In this document: piece after piece, positions 50,112 to 60,748 of the stretch | How the letters are laid out: each line of letters begins with the position of its first letter | Position numbering within the stretch: position 1 is the stretch's first letter | DNA from: JAWKJY01 sp041393535 | GTDB taxonomy: Bacteria > Actinomycetota > Thermoleophilia > Gaiellales > Gaiellaceae | Direction: 5' to 3' | Length of the DNA stretch: 64,000 nucleotides | Assembly (NCBI GenBank): GCA_041393535.1 | Contig: JAWKJY010000009.1 | Coordinates: forward strand, 131,133-195,132 | Made by a program: the position numbers and the translations under genes | Notes under the pieces: generated by a model | What the model was told of the DNA's origin: nothing | What the model saw: the letters and a program-made list of their open reading frames with translations, nothing else | The model's database searches: none

Positions 50112-51620
50112 CTACGCCGTCGCGGGCGCGGTGCGTCGGGCGCGGGTCCGGAGCGGCCCGGCCAGCGCGGCGCGGGCGGCCCAGACGCCGCACATGCCGT
50201 GGACGCCGCCGCCGGGCGGGGTGGCGGACGAGCAGAGGAAGAGGCCCGGGACCGGCGTCGTGTACGGCGAGCGGCGCAGGACCGGGCGGGCGACGAGCTG
50301 GCGCAGGTCCTGCAGGCCGCCGTTGATGTCGCCGCCCGCGTAGTTCGCGTCGTACGCCTCGAGCTCGGCGGGGCCCATCGCGTGGCGGGCGAGGATCCGG
50401 TCGTGGAAGCCGGGCGCGAAGCGCTCGATCTGCCGCTCGATCCGCTCCGTCATGTCGGCGGGCGAGCCGTGCGGGACGTGGCAGTAGGCCCAGGCCGTGT
50501 GCTTGCCCGCGGGCGCGCGGGACGGGTCGACGAGGCTCTGCTGGGCGACGAGGACGTAGGGCCGCTCGGCGTGCTCGCCGCGCGCCATCGTCGACTCGCT
50601 CGCCGCGATCTCCGCCAGCGTGCCGCCGACGTGGACGGTCGCCGCCCGGGCGCAGGCGGGGGCGCGCCACGGGATCGGCCCGTCGAGCGCGAGGTCGAGC
50701 TTGAACGCGCCCGGCCCCCAGCGGTAGCGGCGCAGGCGGGCGGCGTAGCGGGGCGGCAGGCGGCCCGCCGCGACGCGCAACGCCTCGCGCGGGGTCAGGT
50801 CGAGCAGCACCGCGCGCGTCTCCGGCAGCTCGGCGAGGGCGTCGACGCGGGCGTCGGTGCGGATCTCGCCGCCCAGCTCGACGAGCTCCGCCGCGAGCGC
50901 GTCGGCGATCGCCTGCGCGCCGCCGGCCGGCAGCGGCCAGCCGACCGCGTGGCCGAGCAGGCCGAGCACGAGCCCGAACGCCGCGCTCGGCGAGCGCTCC
51001 AGCGGGAGCATCGAGTGCGCCGCGAGCCCGGCGAGGAGCGCCCGGGCCCGCTCGCCGCGGAAGCGCGCCCGGGCGAGCCCGGCCGCCGGGCGGAGCCCGC
51101 TCGCGCCGAAGCGCGCCAGGGCGACGGGGTCCGACGGCCAGCGGAGCGGCCCGAGCGCGCCGTCGAGGATCGCGTCGGCGTCGCGCACGAGCGGGCCGAG
51201 CAGGGCGCGGTAGGCGTCCGCGTCCTCGCCGAGGCCGGCGGCGGTCGCCGAGACGGAGCGCTCCAGCACGACGGCCGTCCCGTCGTCGAGCGGGTGGGCG
51301 AGCGGCGCGTCCGGGTGGAGCCACGCGAGGCCGTGGCGCCCGAGGTCGAGCGAGCGGAAGAACGGTGACGCGACGCCGAGCGGGTGGATCGCCGAGCAGA
51401 CGTCGTGGCGGAATCCCGGCAGCGTCAGCCCGGCCGTCCGCAGCCCGCCGCCGACCGTCCCGGCGGCCTCGACCACGAGCACCGAGCAGCCCGCCCGCGC
51501 GAGCACGATCGCGGCCGCGAGGCCGTTCGGGCCGGCGCCGACGACGACGGCGTCAGGCACGGCGGCACGTGGTGGGGGATCGGGCCGGGCGGCGCCAGGG
51601 CGGTACGCGCATGCGTCCAT
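50112..51620 (-). CDS. FAD-dependent oxidoreductase, phytoene-desaturase-like
   Basis: This is a 502-residue FAD enzyme of the carotenoid-desaturase/NAD(P)-FAD group. The dinucleotide motif is AVVVGAGPNGLAAAIVLARAG followed by VVEAAGTVGGGLRTA. Later are GGAQAIADALAAELVELGGEI and the C-terminal FLCSSATPPGGGVHGMCGVWAA. ATG 51620 has GGGAGGGAAG directly upstream; a GTG at 51557 just before the FAD motif is an alternative. The substrate may be a polyene or a similar hydrophobic chain; no carotenoid genes are adjacent. Confidence 0.92.
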   Translation of the reverse strand: MDACAYRPGAARPDPPPRAAVPDAVVVGAGPNGLAAAIVLARAGCSVLVVEAAGTVGGGLRTAGLTLPGFRHDVCSAIHPLGVASPFFRSLDLGRHGLAWLHPDAPLAHPLDDGTAVVLERSVSATAAGLGEDADAYRALLGPLVRDADAILDGALGPLRWPSDPVALARFGASGLRPAAGLARARFRGERARALLAGLAAHSMLPLERSPSAAFGLVLGLLGHAVGWPLPAGGAQAIADALAAELVELGGEIRTDARVDALAELPETRAVLLDLTPREALRVAAGRLPPRYAARLRRYRWGPGAFKLDLALDGPIPWRAPACARAATVHVGGTLAEIAASESTMARGEHAERPYVLVAQQSLVDPSRAPAGKHTAWAYCHVPHGSPADMTERIERQIERFAPGFHDRILARHAMGPAELEAYDANYAGGDINGGLQDLRQLVARPVLRRSPYTTPVPGLFLCSSATPPGGGVHGMCGVWAARAALAGPLRTRARRTAPATA

Positions 51621-51711
51621 CTTCCCTCCCGTGGCCGCGGCCACGCGGCGGACGCCCGCGCGGCCGGGGTGGTACCGTCGAGCCCTCGGCCACCACCCGG
51701 GAGGGGGCGCG

Positions 51712-53758
51712 ATGCTCAGGGTCGATCCGATCACCGGCAGGATCCGCCTCGGCGGCGCGGGACTCGTCTCGCTCGCCGCGAGCGCGGCGATCGCGCTCGG
51801 CGCCGCGTCGTCCGCGGACGCCGCCGTGACGTCGACGTTCGGCGCGGGCTCGCTCCTCGTCTACGGGGACGCGGCGGCGAACACGATCAAGGTCACGTGC
51901 ATCATCGGGGCCGTGTTGATCGACGGCGGCGGGGGCCTCGCGAACCCCGGCGATGGGAGCACTGCCGTCGCGTGTTCGTCCGTCACGTCGATCTTCGTCG
52001 ACGGTGGCGATGGCCCGGACGTCATCACCCTCGAGAACCTCCAGACGCCGCAGTACCCGGCGGCAGCCGCCGTCTCCGTTCTCGGCGGCGGCGCCAACGA
52101 CACGATTCGCTTCGCCCAGCTCGGGAACGAGCGCCACGACCCCGCTCGGTGCCACGATCGAGGGCGGCGACGGGAACGACGACATCCTCGGGACGAACGC
52201 CGCCGACACGATCCGCGGCGACGGCGGCTTCGACACCGTCGACGGCGGGGCGGCGACGACCAGCTCGCCGGCGGCTCCGACACGCTGCCGACGACCGATG
52301 CGCCCGACACGATCCGCGGTGGCACGGGCACCGACCGGCTGAACGAGAAGCTCCTCCCGGCGGCGCGGGCACCGACCTCGTGACGGTCGCCGCCAGCGGA
52401 GCGAACGGGTCGCTCACCTACGCGGGGCAGACCGACACGCTGCAGGACGTCGAGCAGCTGAAGCTGACCGGCTCGAGCGAGGGCGAGGACGTGAACCTCG
52501 ACGCGTGGACGCTGCCGGCGACGATCCTCGGCGGCGGCGGGTCGGACCGGATCCTGCTCACGCGCGACGTCGACATGGTCGGCACGAGCACGATCAACAA
52601 CGTGATCGGGCCGGAGAACACGAGCGACACGATCGCCGCGGCCGGCGGCGGGGAGATCGCGCTCGGCTCCTCGACCCCGTCGTCTCCGGCGGTCCGGGCG
52701 CGAACCGGCTCGACTTCTCCGCCTACAACGGTCGTGCGACGATCGGGGGCGGGAGTGGCGACGACACGATCCTCGCGGGCACCGCGTCCGGCCTCGGCGG
52801 GTTCGTGAGCATCCTCGGCGGCACCGGGAACGACTCGCTCGTCGGCAACCAGGGCTCCGACCGGCTGCTCGGCGAGGACGGCGACGACGTCCTCGTCACC
52901 GGCTCGACCGCCGGCGGGCTGACGGCGGACTCGCTCGACGGCGGCGCCGGAACCGACCGCGTGGCATCGACCGGGGACGTCGCCTTCACGCTCTCGGACA
53001 CGACCCTCTCGGGCGTCGGGACGTCCGTGCTCGTGTCGATCGAGCGCGCGGCGCTGACGGGCGGGGCGGGGACGAACCTCGTCAAGCTCGAGGGCTGGAG
53101 CGGCGAGGCGACCCTGGACGGCGCGGGCGCGGGCGACACCTACGCGATCACGCTGACGGGCGCGACGACGTCGCGGACGACGATCCAGGACAGCGGCGCC
53201 GACGGGCAGGACTCGCTCACCCTGCCGGACTGCACCGCGACGACCGTGACGCCGACGCTCGTCACGCGCGCCGGCGAGTCGATCGCGCTGTCCGGCGTCG
53301 AGGGCCTCCCGTGCGGGGTCACCGCCGGTGCCCCCGCGCCGCCGCCGGCCCCCTCGCCGACGGGCACCGGCCCGGGAGCGGTCGTCCCCGTCGTGGCGCG
53401 GGTCGGGCGGCCGCTCTCGCCTCGAAGGACAGGCTCTCGGCGCTCGTGCGCGTCGCCTGCGCGGCGGCCGCGGAGGCACGTGCCGCGGGACGGTCGCGCT
53501 GAAGGCGACGGTCGCCGCGCGATTCGTCCTCGGCAAGGGCACGCCCCGGCGGACGCTCCGGCTGGGCAGCGCCGCGTTCGTCGACCTCAGGCCGGGACGC
53601 ACGCGCAGCGTCCCGGTGGCGCTGACGAAGCGGGGCCGCGCCGTGCTGACGCGGATCGGCTCCTGCGGGTCGTCGTCACCGTTCGCGCCCGCGACGACCG
53701 CGGCGTGCACCGGGTCACGACCGGCACGCGGACGCTGAAGGCGCGCCGGGCCCGCTAG
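51712..53758 (+). CDS. Secreted RTX-like repeat protein, multiple frame breaks
   Basis: This is a large secreted protein. A signal peptide is at residues 1-39 (GLVSLAASAAIALGAASSADA), followed by Ca-binding-like nonapeptide repeats (GGANDTIR, GGDGNDDIL, GGSGDDTIL, GGTGNDSLV, GEDGDDVLV) and a C-terminal basic domain (LSALVRVACAAA; CRGTVALKATVAARF; DDRGVHRVTTGTRT) common in this lineage. Coding segments sit in at least three frames with about seven breaks (near 52135, 52250, 52362, 52675, 53420, 53480, 53662). It is either a decayed gene or a region of poor sequence. Its stop CTAG overlaps the SpoIIE gene end. Confidence 0.75.
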
Positions 53759-56709
53759 GAGGCCTGCCCGGCTCCCTGGCGGGCGGCGGGCCGCTCGAGC
53801 CCCCACGAGAGCTCGACGGTCGTCGAGCGCGCGCCGGTCCTGATCGCGACCTGCTCGCTCGTCTGCCGCATGATCGGGATGCCGAAGCCCCGCGCGGGGT
53901 CGCCGCTCGACTGCCGCCAGCGGCCGCGGTTCGAGATCCGCACGGTCAGGTCGTCTGCCGTCCGGCTCGCGGTCAGCGCGATGCGGGCCGGCTGCTCGCC
54001 GCCGACCTGCGCGTGCTCGACGGCGTTCGTGCAGGCCTCGCCCGCCGCGAGGAGTACGTCCTGCCAGAGGCGCTGCGGGACGGGCGAGTCGAGGAGCCAC
54101 TCGCGCAAGCGCGTGCGCGCGACCGAGATCGCGGCCGGGCTGGGGTCGAGCGCGACCCGCAGCGGCCGCGTGCTGCCCGGGAGCGTCCGCGCCGCCAGGA
54201 CGACGGTGTCGTCGTGGCTCGCGATCCCGCCGCTGGCCGCGCGGGCGAGCTCGGCGACGAGGTCGAGCTCGCTCACGTTCAGCGTCTCGAGCTGCTGGCC
54301 GAGCCAGGCGAGCCCCTCGTCGAGCGGCCGTCCCCGCCGCTCGACGAGGCCGTCCGTGTAGAGCACCACGAGGGCGGGGCTCGGGACGACGAGGCCGATC
54401 GGCTCGTAGCGGGCGTGCGGCGCGACCCCGAGCGGCAGCCCGGTCGGGCGCACCGGCACGACGCGGCCGTCGTCGCCGCGCAGGAGCGCCGGCGGGTGGC
54501 CCGCGCACGCCGCCGTGATCGTCGCGCCGTCCGCGGCGACGTGGAGCAGGAAGGCCGTGGCGAAGAAGCCGTCGGCGTGCTCGGCGTGGACGAGCGCGTT
54601 CAGCGAGCGCAGGATCTCCGCCGGCCCCTGGCCCAGCCGGGCGTACGCCCGCGACGCGTGCGCGAGGAGGCTCATCGTCGCGGCGGCCTCCGTCCCGTGG
54701 CCGACGACGTCGCCGACCGAGAGGAGCACGCCCCCGTCGCGCGTCTCGAGCAGGTCGTACCAGTCGCCGCCCACGTCGTGCGTCTCGCTCGCCGGCCGGT
54801 ACGTCGCCGCGGCCCGGACGCGCCTGGTCTCGAGCGTCGCGCGCGGGAGCAGGCTCCGCTGCAGCGCCAGCGCGAAGCTCCGCTCCTCCTCGAACAGCCT
54901 GGCGCGCGCGAGCGCCTGGGCGGCCTGCGAGGCCATCGCGAGCAGGGTGTTCCGCTCGAGCCCGGTCCAGTCGTGGGCGCGATCGTGTTCGATCGAGAAG
55001 AAGCCGAGCGGCTCGTCCCCGTGCGCGAGGGCGAGCACCGCGCTCGCGTCGTGCGGGCGGCCGATCAGGGCGGCGCTCGACGGGAAGCGCGCCGCGTGCT
55101 CGGCCCCGTCGCGGAACCAGACCGCGCTCCGCTGACGGGTCACCTGGGCCGCGACGGCGTCGACGTCGAGCGGGAACGAGCGGAAGCGCTCGACGAGCTC
55201 CGACGGGAAGCCGCGCTGGACGACCAGCTCCAGCTGCTCCCGCTCGTCGAGCAGGCTGCACCAGCCCGCGGCGGCGCCGACGACGGCGACGCCCTCGTTG
55301 ACGAGCGCCTCGCAGACCTGCCGCCGCGTCGCCGCGCGGGTGAGCGCGGCGGTGACGCCCTGCAGCCGCTCGGCCGCACGGCGCGCCTGGCGCTCGGCCT
55401 CGAACAGGCCCGCGCGCTCGAGCGCCTGCGCGCACTGGCCGGCCACCGCCTCGAGCAGCGCCCGGTCGTCGGCCGCGAAGGCGCGCGCCTCCCGGAAGAG
55501 GCAGACGAGCGCCCCCATCGCCTCGCCCGACACGCGCAGGAGCGGGACCGCGGCGCGCGCCTCGAAGCCGGCGGCGACCGCGCTCGACGTGGGCGAGCTG
55601 CGGCGCCAGTCGGCGCGCGAGCCGATCCACGAGGGAGACCGCGTCCGGATCGCGTCGGGCCCGGCGCGCCGGGCGGCGAGCGGCAGCCGCGCGGCGCCCG
55701 CGACGACGTCGTCCGGCACGCCGACGCTGCGCACGAGCTCCACCACGTCGTCCGGTCGGAGCAGCGAGACGAGCGCCCCGTCCGCGCCGAGCGTCGTGTG
55801 CGCCTGCGCGACGATCGCGTCGAGCGTCTCCTCGAGGTCGACCGCGCGCGCGAGCGCGGCCGTGACGTCCTGCAGGCGCGCGGTGCGCACGCGCGCCCGA
55901 TCGGCGGCTGCGAGGGCCTCGCGGATCCGCTCCTCGGCCTCGCGCGCGGGCGTCACGTCGACCGTGTGGCTGATCACCCGGACGGCGGCGCCGGCGGCGT
56001 CGCGCACGACGCTCGCGTGGTGGGCGACGTGCAGCCAGCGGCCGCTCGCGTGCCGGATCCGGTAGGTGGTCTCCCAGCGGCCCGCGCTGCCGGCGAGCCT
56101 GGTCTCGACCAGGCGCTCGACGGCCTCCCGGTCGTCCGGGTGGATGCGCTCGAACCACCAGTCGGCCGTGGGCGCCGCCTCGTCCGGGCCGAGCCCGAGC
56201 AGGCGCTCGATCCCGCTCGAGCGGACGACGCGGCCCGAGGCGATGTCCCAGTCGGCGACGAGCCCCTGGGTCGCGTCGGCCGCGATCCGGAAGCGCTGCT
56301 CGCTCAGCTCGAGCGCCGCGAGGGCGTGGCGCAGCTCGGTCAGGTCGACGAGCAGCTCCGCGACGCCGACCGGCTCGCCGTCGACGAGCAGCGGCAGGGC
56401 GACGCTCCGCGCCCAGCGATCGGAGCCGTCGCGGTGGAGGCGCCGCTCCTCGGCGCTGCGGACGGCCCCGGTCGCGAACACGTCGGCGATCCACGAGCGG
56501 AAGGACGGCGCGTCCGCCGCCGGCACCGTGGGCGGGAGGCGCCCGAGCACCTCGCCGCGCTGCCAGCCGAAGAGGCCCTCGGCGGCGCGGTTCCAGGCGG
56601 TCAGGCGGCAGCGCCGGTCGAGGGCGGTGATCGCGACGGGCGCCTCCTCGAGCGCGCGACGCAGCCCCTCGTCGGCGACCCAGCCGCCGCGGCGCCTCCG
56701 CGCGCTCAA
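53755..56709 (-). CDS. PAS/GAF sensor with SpoIIE phosphatase and HATPase domains
   Basis: This is a 984-residue signalling protein, probably an RsbU/RsbP-like regulator of a partner-switching sigma pathway. Domains: PAS (about 10-125, AITALDRRCRLTAWN), PAS (135-260), GAF (290-450), GAF (470-620), SpoIIE/PP2C (640-830, GGDWYDLLETRDGGVLLSVGD, GHPPALL, LYTDGL, SHDDTVVL), and an RsbW-type HATPase (850-975, LAAGEACTNAVEHA and GFGIPIM). The TTG start at 56709 has GGAAGG upstream. No anti-sigma antagonist or sigma factor gene lies nearby. Confidence 0.94.
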   Translation of the reverse strand: MSARRRRGGWVADEGLRRALEEAPVAITALDRRCRLTAWNRAAEGLFGWQRGEVLGRLPPTVPAADAPSFRSWIADVFATGAVRSAEERRLHRDGSDRWARSVALPLLVDGEPVGVAELLVDLTELRHALAALELSEQRFRIAADATQGLVADWDIASGRVVRSSGIERLLGLGPDEAAPTADWWFERIHPDDREAVERLVETRLAGSAGRWETTYRIRHASGRWLHVAHHASVVRDAAGAAVRVISHTVDVTPAREAEERIREALAAADRARVRTARLQDVTAALARAVDLEETLDAIVAQAHTTLGADGALVSLLRPDDVVELVRSVGVPDDVVAGAARLPLAARRAGPDAIRTRSPSWIGSRADWRRSSPTSSAVAAGFEARAAVPLLRVSGEAMGALVCLFREARAFAADDRALLEAVAGQCAQALERAGLFEAERQARRAAERLQGVTAALTRAATRRQVCEALVNEGVAVVGAAAGWCSLLDEREQLELVVQRGFPSELVERFRSFPLDVDAVAAQVTRQRSAVWFRDGAEHAARFPSSAALIGRPHDASAVLALAHGDEPLGFFSIEHDRAHDWTGLERNTLLAMASQAAQALARARLFEEERSFALALQRSLLPRATLETRRVRAAATYRPASETHDVGGDWYDLLETRDGGVLLSVGDVVGHGTEAAATMSLLAHASRAYARLGQGPAEILRSLNALVHAEHADGFFATAFLLHVAADGATITAACAGHPPALLRGDDGRVVPVRPTGLPLGVAPHARYEPIGLVVPSPALVVLYTDGLVERRGRPLDEGLAWLGQQLETLNVSELDLVAELARAASGGIASHDDTVVLAARTLPGSTRPLRVALDPSPAAISVARTRLREWLLDSPVPQRLWQDVLLAAGEACTNAVEHAQVGGEQPARIALTASRTADDLTVRISNRGRWRQSSGDPARGFGIPIMRQTSEQVAIRTGARSTTVELSWGLERPAARQGAGQAS

Positions 56710-56823
56710 CGCGAGCCTTCCGCAGCCGGCGCCTGCCGGCGCGGGGCGACGAGCCCGTGCGCCATCGGAGCGTGCTTCCCGTTCCGGCCGAGCGCGAAAC
56801 CCGCGCGGCGAGCTGGTCAATGC

Positions 56824-56841
56824 GTACCGAACGGTCGGTAC
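56824..56841. promoter_or_regulatory. TetR-type operator
   Basis: GTACCGA (56824-56830) and TCGGTAC (56835-56841) are perfect 7-bp inverted repeats around a 4-base spacer, a typical TetR-family binding site. It lies 45 bp before the HyuA-HyuB fusion start and about 10 bp upstream of the putative -10. The TetR gene at the end of the same operon is the likely binder. Confidence 0.75.
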
Positions 56842-56851
56842 ACGACTCGTC

Positions 56852-56857
56852 TACACT
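56852..56857 (+). promoter_or_regulatory. Candidate -10 element (TACACT)
   Basis: TACACT is close to the TATAAT consensus and sits 28 bp before the GTG start and GGGAGG site. The operator overlaps the expected -35 position, so repression is plausible. No good -35 match is visible. Confidence 0.4.
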
Positions 56858-56885
56858 CGGCCGACCCGACGCAGGGAGGGACAAG

Positions 56886-59800
56886 GTGTACCGCATCACG
56901 GTCGACACGGGCGGGACGTTCACCGACGTCGTGCTCACGGACGGGGCGGGGAACCTCCTCGTCGGCAAGGCTCCGACGACGCCCGCGCGCGCCTTCGACG
57001 GCATCGCGGCGGCGCTGGCCGTGATCGCGGGCGAGCTCGGCCGCCCGGTCGAGCAGCTGCTCGCGGACACGACGCTGTTCGTCTACTCGACGACCCGCGC
57101 GACGAACGCGATCCTCGAGGGCAAGACGGCGCGGACCGCCTTCGTGACGACCGAGGGCTTCGGTGACACGCTCGTCCTGCGCGAGGGCGGCAAGCCCGAG
57201 CCGTTCAACCTCTCGCTCGCCTACGGAGAGCCGTACGTGCCGCGCCACCTCACCTACGAGGCGCGCGAGCGGATCGGCGCCGACGGCGCCGTGGTCGTCC
57301 CGCTCGACGAGGAGCGCCTGCGCGCGTCGCTCGCGGAGATCGGCGCCCGCGGCGTCGAGGCGGTCGCCGTCTCCCTGCTCTGGTCGGTCGCGAACCCCGT
57401 GCACGAGCGCCGCGTCGGCGCGCTGCTCGACGAGGTGCTTCCCGGGATCCCGTACACGCTGTCGCACGAGCTGAACCCGATCGTGCGCGAGTACCGTCGC
57501 GGCTCGTCCACGGCGATCGACGCCTCGCTCAAGCCGCTGATGGGCCGCCACCTCGAGGCGATCGCGGACGACCTCGCAGCGAGCGGCTTCCGCGGCGAGC
57601 TGATGGCCGCGACGTCGTTCGGCGGCGCGATGCACGTCGACGACCTCGCCCGGCGCCCGATCTACTCGGTCAAGTCCGGGCCGGCGCTCGCGCCGGTCGC
57701 GGCGCGCCTCTACGCGGAGGAGGCCGGCGCGCGCGACGTGATCGTCTGCGACACCGGCGGGACGAGCTTCGACGTCAGCCTGATCCGCGACGGCGTGACG
57801 AACTTCACGCGCGAGACGTGGCTCGGCCCGCGCTGGGTCGGGCACATCACCGGGATGTCGTCCGTCGACGTGCGCTCGATCGGCGCCGGCGGCGGCTCGA
57901 TCGCGTGGATCGACTCCGGCGGTCTCCTGCGCGTCGGCCCCGAGAGCGCGGGCGCCGAGCCGGGCCGGCCTGCTACGGCCGCGGCGGCGAGCGGCCGACG
58001 GTGACGGACGCGGCCGCCGTCCTCGGCTACCTGCAACCCGACCGCTTCCTCGGCGGCCGGATGGCGCTCGACCGCGACGCCGCGGTGCGCGTCGTCGGCG
58101 CGCTCGGCGATCGGCTCGGCCTACCGGTCGAGGAGGCCGCGGCGGCGATCCTCGCGATCGCGAACGAGCACATGGTGCTCGCGATCCAGGAGATCACGAT
58201 CAACGAGGGCGTCGACCCGCGCGAGAGCCTGCTCGTCGCCGGCGGCGGCGCCGCGGGCCTCGGCATCGGCGACATCGCCCGCGAGCTCGGCTGCGCGCGC
58301 GTGCTCGTCCCGCGCACGGCCGGCGCGCTCTCGGCGGCGGGCGGCCAGTACTCCGACATCGTCGCCGAGTACTCGATGAGCCGCTTCGTCGTCACCGACG
58401 ACTTCCCGCTCGACGACGTGAACGAGACGCTCGCCACGCTCGACGCCTCGGTCGAGGCGTTCGGCGCGGGCCTGCGCGAGCGCGGCTACCCCGACCAGCG
58501 CGTCGAGCGCTTCGCGGAGGGGCGCTACGCCGGGCAGGTGTGGGAGCTCGAGGTGCCGCTCGCCGGGCCGCGCTTCCGCGGCCAGGAGGACGTCGACGCG
58601 CTCGCGCGCGAGTTCGACCAGGTGCACGAGCGCGTCTTCGCCGTCGCCGAGGCGGGCCAGCGCGTCGAGCTCCCGACGTGGAAGGCCCGGCTGATCGCGA
58701 CGATCCCCCGCCCGCAGTCCCGGCCCGGCCGGGCCTCGGCGGCCGACGGGCCGGCCGCGGTCGAGCGCGAGGCGTTCTTCCCGGGGGCGGGCTGGCTCCC
58801 CACGCCCGTCCACCAGGGCGACGCGCTCGCGCCCGGCATGCGCGTCGCGGGCCCGGCGATCGTGGCCGAGCCGACGAGCACGCTGGTCGTCCCGCCCGGC
58901 AGCGAGGCCGTCGTGACGGCGCAGGGCCACTACCTGCTCGAGGTCGGCGCCGCCGCCGAGGCGCCGCCGGAGACGGACGGCCGGCTCGACGCGACGCTGC
59001 TCGCGGTGATCGCGAACCGCCTCGACGCCGTCGTCCGCGAGATGACGAACACCCTGCTGCGCTCGGGACGCTCGGCCGTGCTGGCCATGGCGCGCGACTT
59101 CTCGTGCTCCATCGTCACGGGCGACGACGAGCTGCTCGCCGCGGCGGAGGGCATCCCGGTGCACATCGTCGGCTCGCACCTCCAGTCCCAGGCCATGCGC
59201 GAGCTGCACCCGGTGCTGCGAGAGGGCGACGCGTACCTCGACAATGACCCGTACCGCGGCAACACCCACCACGCCGACCACACCATCCTCGTCCCGGTCT
59301 TCCACGAGGGCGAGCACCTGTTCACGTGCGTCGCGAAGGCGCACCAGGCGGACACGGGCAACAGCCAGCCGACGACCTACATGGCGCTCGCGCGCGACAT
59401 CTACGAGGAGGGTGCGCTGAACTTCCCGTGCGTCCAGATCCAGCGCGACTACCGGGACGTCGACGACGTGATCCGGATGTGCCGCAACCGGATCCGCGTG
59501 CCGGACCAGTGGTACGGCGACTACCTCGCGACCCTGGGCGCCGCCCGGATCGGCGAGCGACGGCTGAAGGAGCTCGTCGCGAAGTACGGCGCCGAGACGA
59601 TCCGCGCGTTCGTCCGCCAGTGGCTCGACTACTCCGAGCTGCGGGCTCGCAGCGCGATCGCGAAGCTGCCCGCGGGGACGGTGACGGGCCACGGCGTGCA
59701 CGACGGCTTCGGGCCGATCCCCGACGGGATCCCGGTCAGGATCGACGTCACCGTCGACCACGACCGCGAGCTGATCGAGATCGACCTGCGCGACAACATC

Positions 59801-60748
59801 GACTGCGTCCCGGCCGGGGTGAACGAGTCCCGGGCCTGCTCGACGAACAACTCGATGACGGGCGTCTTCAACGTCCTCGAGCCGGACATCCCGAAGAACG
59901 CCGGCAGCTTCCGCCGCGTCCAGGTGCTGCTGCGCGAGAACTGCGTCGTCGGCATCCCGCGGCATCCGACCTGCTGCTCGGTCGCGACGACGAACGTCGG
60001 CGACGTGCTCGTGAACACGACGCAGCGCGCGTTCTCCGAGATCGGCGACGGCTGGGGCGCGGCCGAGGGCGGCAGCAGCCTCGGCGTCGGCTTCTCCGTC
60101 GTGTCCGGCCACGACCGGCGGACGGGCGGGCCGTTCATCAACCAGCTCTTCGCCGGGAACAACGGCGGCCCGGCGACGCCGGCGAACGACGGCTGGCTCG
60201 TCTGGACGCTGCCGGTCGGGGCCGGGATGCTCTACCGGGACTCGGTCGAGGTCGACGAGCAGAAGTACCCGCTGCGCTTCGGCCACGTCCGCCTCGCGGT
60301 GGACAGCGGCGGGGCCGGCCGCACGCGCGGCGGGCTCAGCGCCGAGCTGTCGTTCACGCCGACGGCCGACCCGATGACCGTCATCTGGGTCGGGAACGGC
60401 GTCGACCACCCGCCGGTCGGCGCTCGCGGGGGCGGAGCGGGCAGCCGCACGCACGCACGGACGGTCCTCGCGGACGGCACGGAGGTGGCGCAGAGCGGGA
60501 TCGGCATGGCGACGCTCCAGCCGGGCGAGTGGATCGTCGGCGGCCACTGCGGCGGCGGCGGCTACGGCGACCCGACGGAGCGGCCGGTCGAGCGCGTCCT
60601 GCACGACGTCCGCGAGGGCTGGGTCTCCCGCGAGGCCGCCACGGCGGTCTACGGCGTCGTCGTCACGGGCAGCGTCGCCGACGACACGCTGGCGGTCGAC
60701 CCGGGCGCGACGGCGCGGCGGCGCGCCGAGCTCGGCGGGCAGCCGTGA
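56886..60748 (+). CDS. Fused HyuA-HyuB hydantoinase/oxoprolinase-type protein, one frame break
   Basis: This is about 1287 residues in which the A and B subunits are one chain, as in eukaryotic and some bacterial 5-oxoprolinases. The A half has TVDTGGTFTDVVLTD, TTRATNAILEG, CDTGGTSFDVSLI, and GAGGGSIAWID. The B half has LLRSGRSAVLAMARDFSCS, YLDNDPYRGNTHHADHT, and the C-terminal GGGGYGDPTERP. The GTG start has GGGAGG eleven bases upstream. The frame breaks near 57963 within GAEPG-PACYG, repaired by one C. It is controlled from a TetR operator and followed by its TetR gene (GTGA). Substrate not known. Confidence 0.92.

Noticed and set aside
54013..57024. 1003-codon plus-strand ORF opposite the SpoIIE gene
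   Set aside because: Shadow of a long conserved minus-strand gene; no recognisable domains.
58121..60604. 827-codon minus-strand ORF opposite the HyuA-HyuB fusion
   Set aside because: Shadow; composition and lack of motifs contrast with the fusion's conserved blocks.
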